Shown here: one piece after another, positions 11,701 to 22,800 of the stretch
Numbering within the stretch: the stretch's first letter is position 1
How the letters are laid out: each line of letters starts with the position of its first letter
Source: Lingula anatina
Taxonomy: Eukaryota; Brachiopoda; Lingulata; Lingulida; Lingulidae
Assembly (NCBI RefSeq): GCF_001039355.2
Contig: NW_019776102.1
Span: forward strand, 443,393-507,392
Length of the DNA stretch: 64,000 nt
Direction: 5' to 3'
Program-made: the position numbers and the translations under genes
The notes under the pieces: generated by a model
The model's input: the letters and a program-made list of their open reading frames with translations, nothing else
Database searches by the model: none
Told to the model about the DNA's origin: nothing

Positions 11701-14601
11701 TTTCATAGATACAATTGTAATGATTTGATATTTTTAGTAAAAATAACTACAAAGAATCGTCAGAAAGTCAATTTTTAGAAAATAACAAACATTTAAGACA
11801 AGGTCTACTTCATTTTTTCTAGGAAGGTCCTTGGTCATTTGGTGGAGGAAACCTGAGCTATATTAGACTCCCAACTGTGCAAGAATTGGAAACATTCTTT
11901 CTTCAAGCTTTAGTTAATCATACTATGGTGAGAGTACTAGTATTTGTCATATTACAATGTATGTTGACATTTTGCCACAAAAAATTGCTGAAAGAGCTGT
12001 GTGACACACTGATCTTCCATTTATAAATATAATTTTTTTAACCAGATTTATTTTTTCTTGTTCAGAAGTGATGATGATCTTAGGTTTTACATTCTTCCAA
12101 ATAAACATTTTTACACAAATTCTGTTTTGTATGTTAAGTTGCTCTGTTACTTACCTAGATACCAAGCCATTGTAGGGACATAGTGCAACACAATGGACTG
12201 GAACTGTTTATGAAAATAAGTTATGATGAAGACAGTAACCTTTCTATCCAAAGAACCATTGCAAGGATGATTGGTAACATTGCCTTACATGATGATCTGC
12301 ATCCATACCTAGTTAAAGGAGGTAAAATAAAAAAAAACACAATTTTTTTTCCCAAGACTTTGCGAACTTATATTTTATCATCAGTTTCAATATATTCTGG
12401 ATAGCCCATGAATGACGCATGTTTTATTTGATATAAAGGCAATCATAGTCACTGTTACTTTATGGGCAACACCTAGGTAAACCAATTTCTTCTTCTATCT
12501 CCCATTTTATTATTATTATTATTACTTCTGTTTTGTGCATCAAGTATGATAGTATTTGCATCTTTTCAAAAATGATGAAATTTGTGAAATTGCTGTTGTG
12601 TGGTTTAGGTTGGATCAGAAGACTCGTTCAGTGGCGGAAGACTGATGACTTGGAACTGTCAAGTCATGCAGCCAGAGCACTAGCAAATATGGACAGAGAC
12701 TTTGGTTGGCAGAAATACGAAGATGGGATTTATCTTTTGTACCCGCAGGACAGGCTGAGGTTGTTATCATAGACCCCATTTCCAGAGATTAGATCGATCT
12801 ACTTTAGATCGACCTAACTCCCTGGGGGGTTCACGCTAAATAGCTGTCAGCCGAGCGGACACGAAAGTTAATTACCCCCTTACAGCTTGTAGTAGGCGGG
12901 ACGGACATTTAAGCCGGATTATCTGACAGTAATCTAATGAGACTACCCGCGAGGATAGATCGATCTAAAAGCTCTGGGAATACAGCCATATTGTCATTAT
13001 ACATTTAAGAATGTTTAATGTGTTCTCCCATTGAAAGATGCATGCACAGGTTATTTAAATATGAGGAAAATTGCTTTCTTGGTGTTTATGTCTTACAAAT
13101 GAATATCACAAGCTTTGACAAGATCATTTATCACCTTAATTTTGTTTCAATTATAATGACAATACATCAAGATTATTACATGCTTCTTGTAGTGATCCAG
13201 TGCTTGCAGATGTTGTTTTTGTACATGGTTTGCTTGGAGGAGCTTTCAAAACATGGAGACAGGCTGATAAAGCCAAAACCACCCAGCAGGAAGAGGTGGA
13301 TAAAGCCAGAACCACTCAACAAGAAGAGGCTAATTTAACTGTAAAGCCACATAATTTGTACAGTAATGCATGGCCAAAGGTTTGTATGCCTACTTTTTAA
13401 ATATATCTTTGTCTGTAAAAAGTAATTGGAAATTGGGGTTCTCACAAATGTAAACTTATGGTAAATAAGTAAATTGTTTCTCGAGAGAGTAAGTGCTTTT
13501 ATGCCATCATTATATTCCCCAAACTTATATTTTGTTGCTATCTAGATGATAAAATCTAATATAATAATCTGATATCTAATATAATATTCCTTTCCCTTGC
13601 CATAGGATTGGCTGACAGAAGATTTTCCAAACATTCGTATTGTTGCTGTAGATTTTGACACCATGCTGTCAGAGTGGAGGGCAGAATGCCCCTTTGAAAC
13701 AGAAAAGTGAGTTATAATTGTTAGTAATTTTAGAGACTAAAAGATTCCTTGCTTTGATATTTGTGTCTGAGATGCACTAAAAAAAATTATTATTTTCTCA
13801 GCTCCCAAAAAATCTTAAAAATCTACCACCTTCAGAGTTTGTTAGGGGGAAAAAGAGCTTTAATATTGCCAATTTCTCTAGGACAATTTTGAGTGAATTT
13901 CTAGGACTCCCATTCAGCAGTGATGGCACCTTAAAATGCATCCTGGTCAAGGGTTTTCCCAATGAACCGTCCAGCTGTCATTTGGACAGCCGCCAGCATC
14001 ACCGGACGGCTTATATTTTCTAAGATGGCTGGACAGCTTATGGATATTTCGGAAATAGGCATAGTTGGACTCCCTGAAATTTTGTAGGAAATTACAGGTG
14101 GTAATTTTGGACAGCCTGTACCCCCAATCCTGGGAAAAGCCCTGATCCTGGCATAACATTATAGTAAAAGATAACATTTATGGGCAACTGCTCTGGATTT
14201 CCTGTAAATTTTTCATTTGCGTGGGCCAATTTACTGTTTGACAAATATATTCTATAATAAAAACCTTGTTCTTATATGTGAGTTTCTTTTCTTTTCAAAG
14301 GAGGTCACTGCAGGCAAGGAGTATGGATTTGTACCAAAAGTTGGAGAAGGCTGGTATTGGTAGTAGGCCAGTTGTATTTGTTGGACATTCAATGGGAGGT
14401 CAGTGGAACTGTGTTCAGTCATATGCATTGCACAGCTTTGTTATACTGTGTTATAAGTACCCAACTTTGGGCATTAAAATAATGAAGTTATCTCTAAGCT
14501 GCACTTATTTATTTTTTATATTTTTTTTTTCTGTGTTATAAGTACCCACCTTTGGGCATTAAAATAATGAAGTTATCTCTAAGCTGCACTTGTTTTTTAT
14601 T

Positions 14602-14661
<60 letters not shown>

Positions 14662-15587
14662 TCAGGTCTTTTAATCAAACAGATGCAAGTGTTTGCTAGA
14701 GAACATCCCAGTATGAGCAAGCTCTTAAAGAATACAAAGGGAGTGATATTTTACAGCACGCCTCACTTTGGTGCCTCCTTGGCTGCCACATCCACACAAT
14801 GGAGGTATATTCTGCAGCCATCAGTTGAAGTTCAAGAATTGAAGTTAGGTATGTCATATATATGATGCCTCTTAATTGCATTTATATATATAGATACAGA
14901 CTTTATTAAATACTATGCATTACAATCATCAGTTCTCTGGCTTTGGTAAAAATAAGAAATAAAATGTATGGTCATTTGGTACATGGTGCAGCAAAGACAC
15001 AGTGAAGGATGAGAGTTGCTTGTAGTCTTTTTCCATCTTCTTTTGTAGGCTCAGAGAAATTAAATGCCCTCAATGAGGATTTTAAGCAAGTTGCAGAGAA
15101 TCACAAAATTTTGTGTCGGAGCTTTGGAGAAACCCAAGAAACAGAATTGCTGAAAAGCCCTAAATTGGGAACATACACATCTGTTGTAGTTCCAGAAACT
15201 TCAAGTAGTAAGTATATATTTTTCTCAGTTTTTTGCCTTGATTATTGATACACTATATCAGGCCTAGGTTATTGTTGTATATAAACAATCTACTATATAA
15301 ATGGGAAAAATAAGTTGAGCCTTATTGCATGGGACCACTTTATTTGTGTGTAGTAAAGATAAACAGTTTATTATTATTATTATTATTATCTTCCAGATCC
15401 TGGATTTGGAGAGTATTACAAAATTGACACGGATCATCTGAATATCTGCAAACCTTTGGACAAAGAATCTCAATTATATCAGCTGACTGTAGACTTTATC
15501 AAACAGTGCATTCCTGAATACATGGTAGAAAACATCGTGCAAGCAACCATGGTATACGATGAATACATTTTTCCAGACTTTAGTTAA
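8785..15587 (+). CDS. SERAC1: SERAC1, mitochondrial/ER-contact phospholipid-remodelling hydrolase
   Basis: SERAC1 is an alpha/beta-hydrolase-like protein at mitochondria-ER contacts, linked to phosphatidylglycerol remodelling and cholesterol traffic in mammals. Exons: 8785-8812, 9482-9533, 9816-9922, 10140-10193, 10501-10629, 10767-10885, 11141-11278, 11823-11927, 12159-12321, 12609-12759, 13193-13379, 13606-13706, 14301-14398, 14666-14848, 15049-15207, 15397-15587. They sum to 1965 nt, 654 aa, which matches the human length as I recall it. The start MAKWKHGKI leads into a hydrophobic segment (VAGTCAVTGFVGFIAVTT), a likely membrane anchor. The middle is armadillo-like (RTIARMIGNIALHDDLH, SSHAARALANMDRD). 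The hydrolase part has FVHGLLGGAFKTW, the nucleophile elbow GHSMGG (exon 13/14 junction), the strand VIFYSTPHFGASLA and the late histidine in DTDHLNICKP. Exon 11 carries an 11-residue tandem repeat. An AATAAA follows at 15913. Confidence 0.95.
12781..12979. mobile_element. MITE-like element with CCAGAG..TTAGATCGATCTA ends
   Basis: The left end has CCAGAGATTAGATCGATCTA and the right end, read in reverse, has CCCAGAGCTTTTAGATCGAT, giving imperfect inverted termini of about 25 bp. The interior is unusually GC-rich for this window and has no open frame. It begins 21 bp after the SERAC1 exon 10 splice donor. No clear target duplication; the superfamily is unassigned. Confidence 0.6.
13265..13330 (+). 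repeat. 33-bp tandem duplication inside SERAC1 exon 11
   Basis: Two adjacent 33-bp units encode DKAKTTQQEEV and DKARTTQQEEA. The insert lies between the FVHGLLGGAFKTWRQ motif and the SNAWPKDWL segment, where the human protein has a low-conservation loop. The frame is kept. Confidence 0.85.
13948..14144. mobile_element. 197-bp hAT-like MITE with 8-bp target duplication
   Basis: The ends CAAGGGTTTTCCCA and TGGGAAAAGCCCTG are inverted repeats. Flanks ATCCTGGT (13940-13947) and ATCCTGGC (14145-14152) form an 8-bp target duplication with one mismatch. An 8-bp duplication with CA(A/G)GG ends fits a non-autonomous hAT. It lies in SERAC1 intron 12. Confidence 0.75.
14446..14594. repeat. 85-bp local tandem duplication in a SERAC1 intron
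   Basis: CTGTGTTATAAGTACCCA starts at 14446 and again at 14531, and about 60 bp after each start match almost exactly (one base differs in aactttggg/acctttggg). It lies just upstream of the (TTA)n tract in intron 13. Confidence 0.85.
14604..14661. repeat. (TTA)n microsatellite
   Basis: An uninterrupted run of TTA/ATT triplets lies directly against the acceptor TTTCAG of SERAC1 exon 14, so it forms the polypyrimidine side of that splice site. Length changes could affect splicing (inference). Confidence 0.9.
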
Positions 15588-15912
15588 GGTTCCATCTCGG
15601 TGCTATGTTCTCTTCTTACCTGGCTGACTACCAAGAACAATATGTATGGTCTTGCTAACTTTAATTTTTCTTTTGTTTATAGCATTTTATGTTAGGTGTT
15701 TCAATGATATGCCCCAATTCCCTTTTATACAGGGTTACACTTATTCCTGTTGAAGAGAAAAGTAAAAACAGTTAATTGTGCCAAAGAGGACCAAGTGACA
15801 TCCAGTTACAGATCTTTTCAAACTTTCCATAGGTGTCATATGAATGGAAATACATCCTTATCAAAATGTTTTAAAGACTGTATTGGTCACGTTATTTTTT
15901 TTATCTCCTGCT

Positions 15913-15918
15913 AATAAA
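15913..15918 (+). terminator. SERAC1 poly(A) signal
   Basis: AATAAA lies 325 bp after the SERAC1 stop and 31 bp before the convergent P450 stop codon. The 3' ends of the two genes therefore abut or overlap. Confidence 0.6.
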
Positions 15919-15948
15919 ATATTTTTTAGAAATATTTATACTTGTAAT

Positions 15949-18183
15949 TCAAAACCTCAAATGGGCACACACATCAAACTTTGGAGGCTGGTAGGTGATC
16001 CCTGTTGAGCCCTCTAACTTTGGCAGAACACTTCCCTCCGGCAATTGGAATGTAAAGGCTTGTAGTAGATGAGTAAACATTAGAAAGAGTTGTTGCCTTG
16101 CTAAGAGTTCTCCTGCACAGGACCGCTTTCCTGAAAACCAAAAATGGAAACGACTTAAGGCTATTCCAAAAGGGGTTCCTTTTTTCTGAAATAGTGGAAC
16201 TTTTTACACCTTAGTAAACCCAACTTGAGAAATGGCTTGGAACCTAGAACAAACTTTGATCCAGAGTGGACCTTTCCTGCTATAAGAACAGTTCTTTCAA
16301 AACCCCACTGCCCTGCCTATGGGCCTGACTCATTAAGAAATGACTGTCACAAATACAAAATGTAATGTAAACAACCCTTTTGCCAAGTGTTTTTAGCACT
16401 GACAAGTACAAGTCGCAGCTTTTCTGTATGCAGTCTTGTGAGCCATTGTAAGCCATTAGGGAACCAAACTTACCAGCTGAAAAGGGGAGAAAAGCATCAT
16501 GTGGTTGTAATTTACCAGAGTCCCCAAGGAACCTTTCAGGGCGGAATTCCCTCGGATTTAGGTACACATCATCGTTCATCATAACTGACCAGAAATTAGC
16601 AAGGATCCAACAACCCTTAGGGATCCTGTGGCCTCGAAATTCTATGTCCTTTGTTGTACTGTGAAGCACCCCTAAAGGAAATACATAATTACATCGTTGT
16701 ATTTCCATAAGGGTTGCGTTTGTGTAAGGAAGGTTTGGCTTGTCTGCCAGAGTAGGGCGTCGTTTACCAATGACTTCGTCTAGTTCTGACTGAACATTTT
16801 GCTGGACTTTGGGATCGTGAAGGAGGAAAAGTATTCCCCAAGAAAGGGTTGTTGCTATCGACTCAGTCCCAGCAATAATGACATCAACAAGAAGTGTGGC
16901 AAGTTCTTTCTCATTAAAGAAACCACTCTTTGCTGTAGTGCGCTGCATGCTTTCTTTAGTGTACGCATCCATTAGTCCTCTGGTGACACCTTCGCAATAT
17001 ATCTCTGAGTGATTTCTTTGTATATTGCCTACTATGTTACACAGATTATCTACTTCCTTGTTTCTTTCGATGCACTGTGGAAGGAAACGTAATATTGGAA
17101 TGAAATTCATGACACTTGATTCATTACTAAGTTCTGCAGATCGGTGAATAGATCTTATGAGTTCTTTTAACATCGGATTATCGTAATCGAAGCGGTCCCC
17201 AAATAACACTGACATAAGTATATTTGCAACGGAAATCATTAATGTCTCAGAACAATTGAACTTGGATTTGTTTTTATGTCGTAAAAACTCAATCAGAGTG
17301 TCTATTTCTCGATTTATTTTTTCTTCCAGTTTGTCTTCATCAGTACCACGAAGGTAACGCATCAGGAATTCTCTGTGAGCTTGCCATGCCGGACCATAAT
17401 CTGCAGAGATAATTCCTAGAAAACCCGAAGGAAGAAGTGGGGTTATGCTTTTTTTTTTTTTTTTTTCAGACATAACTGTACTTCTTTAAAATAATGGATA
17501 TCATTTCTATATCTTTAAACTTGTCAAACGATTTACGGCGACGAGAGTAATGAAACAAACACTTTTCTTATATGACAACGAGCTACCGGGATACATTTTG
17601 TACCGTAACTTATCACCTCCTGGTTGTCATTTTGTCTATCTTGACAGTACAAAGAATAATACTAATAATAATAATTGTTATTGAATTTGTTAAACTAAGA
17701 CACATTAATACAAATACAAAGAATAACAATGATCTTCTGTATTTAACCAAATTAAAGCGCATTGTTGTGCATCCCCTCCTCCACTGCCCCCCCCCCCCCC
17801 CCCCCCTCCCTCCTCAGAAACCGCTTACCTCGGTGATGCAAAAAGTCAAAAGAGGGTATTCGAGGTCGTCCAGCAAAAACTGTTGCCTTTCTCTGAAAAG
17901 CATCCCGGACAGCTTCAACACCATTTAGTACTACTACTGTGTTGCCTCCAAGATTTACGCTGAATACCTCTCCATACCTTTTTGCCCATTGCATTAACGT
18001 ACTCTGAGGGTCCTTCCCTAAAAAGGGGAGTACTCCCACAACTGGGAGCCCCAGTGGTCCAGGGGGAAAGTTTCGTGCAGTTCTTCTTCTTATAAACACT
18101 GCTGACAAAATGAATAAAAATAAACACAAAAATGCCGACAAAATGCCAGAATAATAACCCCATGCGTGTACGAACGCCTGCAT
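15949..18183 (-). CDS. Cytochrome P450, CYP2-like (clan 2), microsomal
   Basis: A membrane-bound haem monooxygenase; the substrate cannot be read from sequence. Exons: 18183-17829, 17415-16474, 16130-15949, summing to 1479 nt (492 aa), a normal P450 length. The N-terminus is a hydrophobic ER anchor (YYSGILSAFLCLFLFILSAV) followed by basic residues and the proline hinge FPPGPLGLPVVG. The I helix has VIIAGTESIATTLSW. The K helix shows the ExxR motif as EIQR, followed by the PERF motif as RPERFLG. The haem-binding loop FLPFSAGKRSCAGE, with its axial Cys, is split by the last intron (FSAG/KRSCAGE). Two introns is few for a vertebrate CYP2 but common among invertebrate clan-2 genes. It lies tail to tail with SERAC1 (stops 362 bp apart) and head to head with PRKCSH. 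The exact subfamily is not assigned. Confidence 0.95.
16153..16328. mobile_element. Diverged copy of the CAGGCCCGTAGCC element
   Basis: It shares ATCCAGAGTGGACCTTT, a GGGGTTC..TTTTCTGAAA block and a GGGCCTG end with the copy at 21203-21373. It lies in the last P450 intron. It is more decayed than the other copy, so the ends are approximate. Confidence 0.6.
17787..17806. repeat. Poly(C) run
   Basis: A 20-bp homopolymer C lies in P450 intron 1, close to the exon 1 donor. It is a likely site of sequencing or length error. Confidence 0.85.
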
Positions 18184-18616
18184 CGCTTATGTACTGTAAA
18201 TTTAGATAGTGCGTGTCCGCTATATGTCGACTTCTTGGCAAAGAACAGTCTTGTGGTCAACTGAGCCTATAAGTAGGCCATACGATCCACTGAATCGGCA
18301 AATTACTTATTTTCAGATGTAAATTTATGTACCGGTTGAGAAATTACGCTGCGTATAAGCTGGCGTTCCATCTCGCGAGATGGGTAGACGTGCAGAATAT
18401 TACAGGTATCTCCATACGTTGTCCGTACATACGAGTGTATTTTAATTCATATTCATGTGACAAGATTATTTATTATCCACTGGCTTATTTTGACCAAAAC
18501 CTATTAAAAGCTTTTACTTACGCGTTACAATTGCATCAACAAAAGGCATTTCAAAATAATGCATATGAAACACCAAGATATGCAAGGAATTGTGGTATAA
18601 TTAGGTATAATAATTA

Positions 18617-18693
<77 letters not shown>

Positions 18694-19834
18694 TACATGT
18701 ACTAAATCATTTCTACTTTAATGCAAGTAAACTTTTTGTCATTTGTGTTTGGTAGTACTTACTGTTTTTTTTTTAAATAATTGTCAAGTACCCCTCCTCT
18801 CCCCTAACAGAAAGATCAGTGTCAGTCCTGTTCTATTTGCTATTTGTAAGGTAAACGAAATGGCTGAAACAGTCACTGGAGGAGGTTTTAATCGGGTTTG
18901 CAAATTTAATTGTTCTTAAATGTGTCTTCAGGCACAAATAACATGTCCCGAAATCATTAATCTTATAGTCGTTCATGGGCACCAATTTCACAAATTATGC
19001 ACAACCTTGCGTTATGGTACAGTCTTTTAATGCGTTAGTATTGAAATAAGTACTTTCATCAAGCACAAAACGTCGGGGCATCTTTAGAATCAATATTTCT
19101 TTTGTTTGTATATTCGTACTTGTTTATCCCAAGTAAGTCATGCTGGTTTCATGATTAATTGCACTGTCATCATGGAATATTTTTAGAAAAAATATGTTGA
19201 TACACAAATGTTTTAATTAAAAATAAATAAATCTACTTGAAGTTTGGGGTTTGGAGATATTTAACTCTGGTTTTATTATACATGTATGAAGAGGATTCGA
19301 TACAACTAAAACGTGGAACTAAGTGTTTTCTTTAGAATGAAAGGATGAACCTTTGGGGGGGGGGGTGCAGTGCTAATTATAACAGACTCACGAAATTAGG
19401 TGTATCTTGGAGAAAATAATCACTATTCGTTTGAACCATCATAAATAAATGGAAGAATGCACAAAAACATGATTTTACTAAAAAAAAAAGTCGCTCACGA
19501 GCAGTCATGAAGTCGAAAGATCATGTTCGTAGGGGCCTTTATCTATTTCCAGTAGGCCTACCTCTTTTAGCTAAGTAAACTAATGATAACGTTACATGAA
19601 TCATATATTTGTAAAGCTCCACTAATGGCACCAAGAGACGATATTACGTAATATCATTCGATCCTGTTTTCGCTAAAAACAAGACAAGTTATTTCCCACC
19701 ACTGAACCGATTCCTCTGCGTTTACACAATAACACCATTGCAGCGTTTTCATGATGGGGGTTTTCCGGGGATTCCCTATCGTCTCGTTCTGATTTAGCCA
19801 ATCAAGACTTGCCATTTTGTCACAGTATACCAAT
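18184..19834. promoter_or_regulatory. Divergent P450/PRKCSH intergenic region
   Basis: This 1.65-kb gap between two start codons must contain both promoters. It holds a 70-bp (AT)n run at 18621-18690 and a short poly(G) near 19358. An open frame at 18327-18617 has no recognisable protein content. Nothing else was recognised. Confidence 0.5.
18621..18690. repeat. (AT)n microsatellite
   Basis: 35 uninterrupted AT dinucleotides between the divergent P450 and PRKCSH genes. Confidence 0.95.
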
Positions 19835-22800
19835 ATGGCTGACAAAAGGGGGCACGTTGTTAGCCTTAGGTCGAGAATGCTTTGCAGTTTATGTAAAACA
19901 GGACAGTTAATTCTGATAAATATTTTGTTGTTATCTTTATCTCAAGCTAAAGTTGATAGACCAAGAGGAGTATCTATTTCAAGTGAGTACTTGCATTTAA
20001 GGGGGCATGCTCATAGATTTCATTGTTTGATAACTTGACTGAGTTGAGCCCGACTGAAGCTAGCAATGGGGTGTATAAGTTAATGGTTACTGCTGTGTCA
20101 TAAACTGATATATTCCTAAAAGTTACTCAGAAGACATGAACATTTTTTAGGATTTCTATTTTGTATCTAAAGCATATGACACAGTCAGCAAATTTCAAGT
20201 GAATTACATATTCTTTTATGTTCTTTGGAATAAAGAAATGTTCAGCTGTAGAGTTTTATTGATAAAATAGACACTGTTGTTGGCAACAATTTATTTTTTA
20301 TTTTTCAGAATCATCCCTTTATAAACCTGGTGATAGTTTTACTTGTTTTGATAATTCTGATACTATTCCATATTCACAAATAAATGATGACTACTGTGAC
20401 TGTAAAGATGGCTCAGATGAACCAGGTGAGTTGATTGCTGTGGGATTTTATCACTGTCCATGTATATGTATGTATGCATGTATATACATACATGCATCAT
20501 GCACATACACATACCACATACATACAGTCATGAACTATAAAAACAATCATGTATGAGTGGGTGGACATAGATTTGCCTATAAATTTGTTTTCAGACATGA
20601 TATTTCAATGCATGTTTATTGCTAATAGGTAAATCATGGAAGTTATTAATAGCAAACACTATTTTTGATTTTTCTTCCTTGACTTCTTTGACTTCAAAAC
20701 TTGTCAAAATTCTGTTAAAATATGCTTAAGCATGTCTACTGATGATCACATTTTTCATGTAGAAATCTCACATTTAATATCAAGTCAAGACTGTGGACTA
20801 CCTGGTTACTTACAGGTACGTCAGCCTGTCCCAATGGGTCTTTTCACTGTACCAATGCTGGCTACAGGCCCCTGACTATGCCATCTTCCAGGGTGAATGA
20901 TGGGATCTGTGGTAAGTGAACCATATACATGTATTTAATGATTGATTGCCAAATTTTTGTTTGTTTGTTTGTTTAAGCCAGTTGATTAATTTTGTAACTT
21001 GTAAATAAATGATACTTTTGATAGAGGGACATACAAGAACTATTTTGAAACACTGAAATTGTGAATTTGCTCATCTTTATTCTGCATGCTACTTCCTGCA
21101 TTGATTTTCCATGCTTTCCAGCAACCTCTTGTTTATAAAAAGTCTTTGATGGAAGTCACATTGTTGACTGAGTATTAACCAAAATTAGATGATAACTGAA
21201 ATCAGGCCCGTAGCCAGCAATTTAAAATTGGGGGGGTTCGTTTTCTGAAAAAGTGGACCTTTTACCATAAAACCTTCATGTATCTAGATGAAATTTAATC
21301 CAGAGTGGACCTTTTTCCCAGCAAAAAATGTGGTTCTTTTGAACCCCCCGAACACCCCCTGGCTACAGGCCTGATAATCTAGCACTTTGTGTAATTATCA
21401 AGATTTGATGAATTTTAGGAGTTAATACATGATAATGATGATTCAATACTATTGCAGATTGCTGTGATGGAACAGATGAATACTCAGGAGAAACTACTTG
21501 TGTTAATACATGCAGGTGAAGAACTTTAGTGAATTGATCAAACATGTTAAAGCAGAAACCATTTTTATGTGCTGTTTATTAATCAGATGTCATTAAAATT
21601 TCAACAAGGGTTTTAATATACTGCATCAAATGGATTTAGTGAATGCTGTATGTACTTGTTACAAGGCGAGTAGTCCACTGTACTATGTGACATACAGGAG
21701 CACAATTATATTGAGGCGCAGCTATTAGTAGCCATTAGACACTTAATGTGCCCCATTATGAGAAAAATAAACTGAAATTATATCTGTCAGAGGAAAAATC
21801 ACTACGTGAAGCAGAAAAAGAAGCCAAGAAAGTTGAAGAGGCTTTTGCAGAATTGGACAGCAATACAGTTGTTCCATTTTAATATGGGCAATTGTGCAGT
21901 ACAGTGCAGTTAAGTATTTCAACATTGTAGTGTGACTTAATGTCATTGTTATGTATGTAATTTATGTATTACTTCAGAGAAATGGGGAGGGCAATGAGAG
22001 AGGAACAGGAAAGGATGAAACAGCTATTGCAGGAAGGGGTGAAAATCAGGGATGATTATATTAAACAAGGCAAGGATGCAAAGACAGAAAAAAGAGTGAG
22101 TTTTTATATCTGTCCCACTTGTAAGTCATTGTAACATTCATTAAAGTCCAAATAACTTAAATAATTTCATTGGATCTTAAGTAGCAGGGATGAGATTTTT
22201 CTGACTTCCAGCGGAATTTCGAATTTTGTGGGAGCCAAAAATATCATTAGCCTATGTGGCCCCCTGGACCCCATGCCATAATTTCTGACTTTTTTTTACT
22301 AAATGGCAGTTGCATCCCTGATGTAGTAACAGTAAAAAGAAATTTTAATTCTCTATAGATCTATAAAATAGCGTACAATGGATATTCACAAAGGTTTATA
22401 TCTATACAAAATTGAATTTCCTTTTAATGTTTATCTTCATAAAATCCGTTATTGTTTAATACTTTGGCAGAGTTACATAGATTATAAGATGGTATTTTCT
22501 TGTGTATTCTGTCTTTTAAATAAATTTATTTTGTTTTAAGGCAAGACTGGAAGCATTAGAGAAAGAAAAAGATGAAGCTGAGGCAAAGAAAAATGAATTA
22601 GAAAGTATGTTAATCATGAGTTAAGCAGATCCACTCATCAGATTAATAGATGTGCTACTGACTTGGAATAAAAGGATTGCAGTTATAAATGTAAAGGATA
22701 TTTTATGGAGGTAGAAATAAAAGAGAAATAATATTTTTTAAAATCTTGCAACTGACAGTAATCATATAAAAAAAATCCTGAAACTGAGTTTTTGGAGTTA

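Noticed and set aside
17752-17828. Continuation of P450 exon 1 as a Gly-rich tail
   Set aside because: It runs through poly(C); the donor at 17828 gives the expected HHRG/IISADYG junction.
21743-21946. Minus-strand frame across the duplicated exon copy
   Set aside because: It is the antisense of a partial PRKCSH exon copy.
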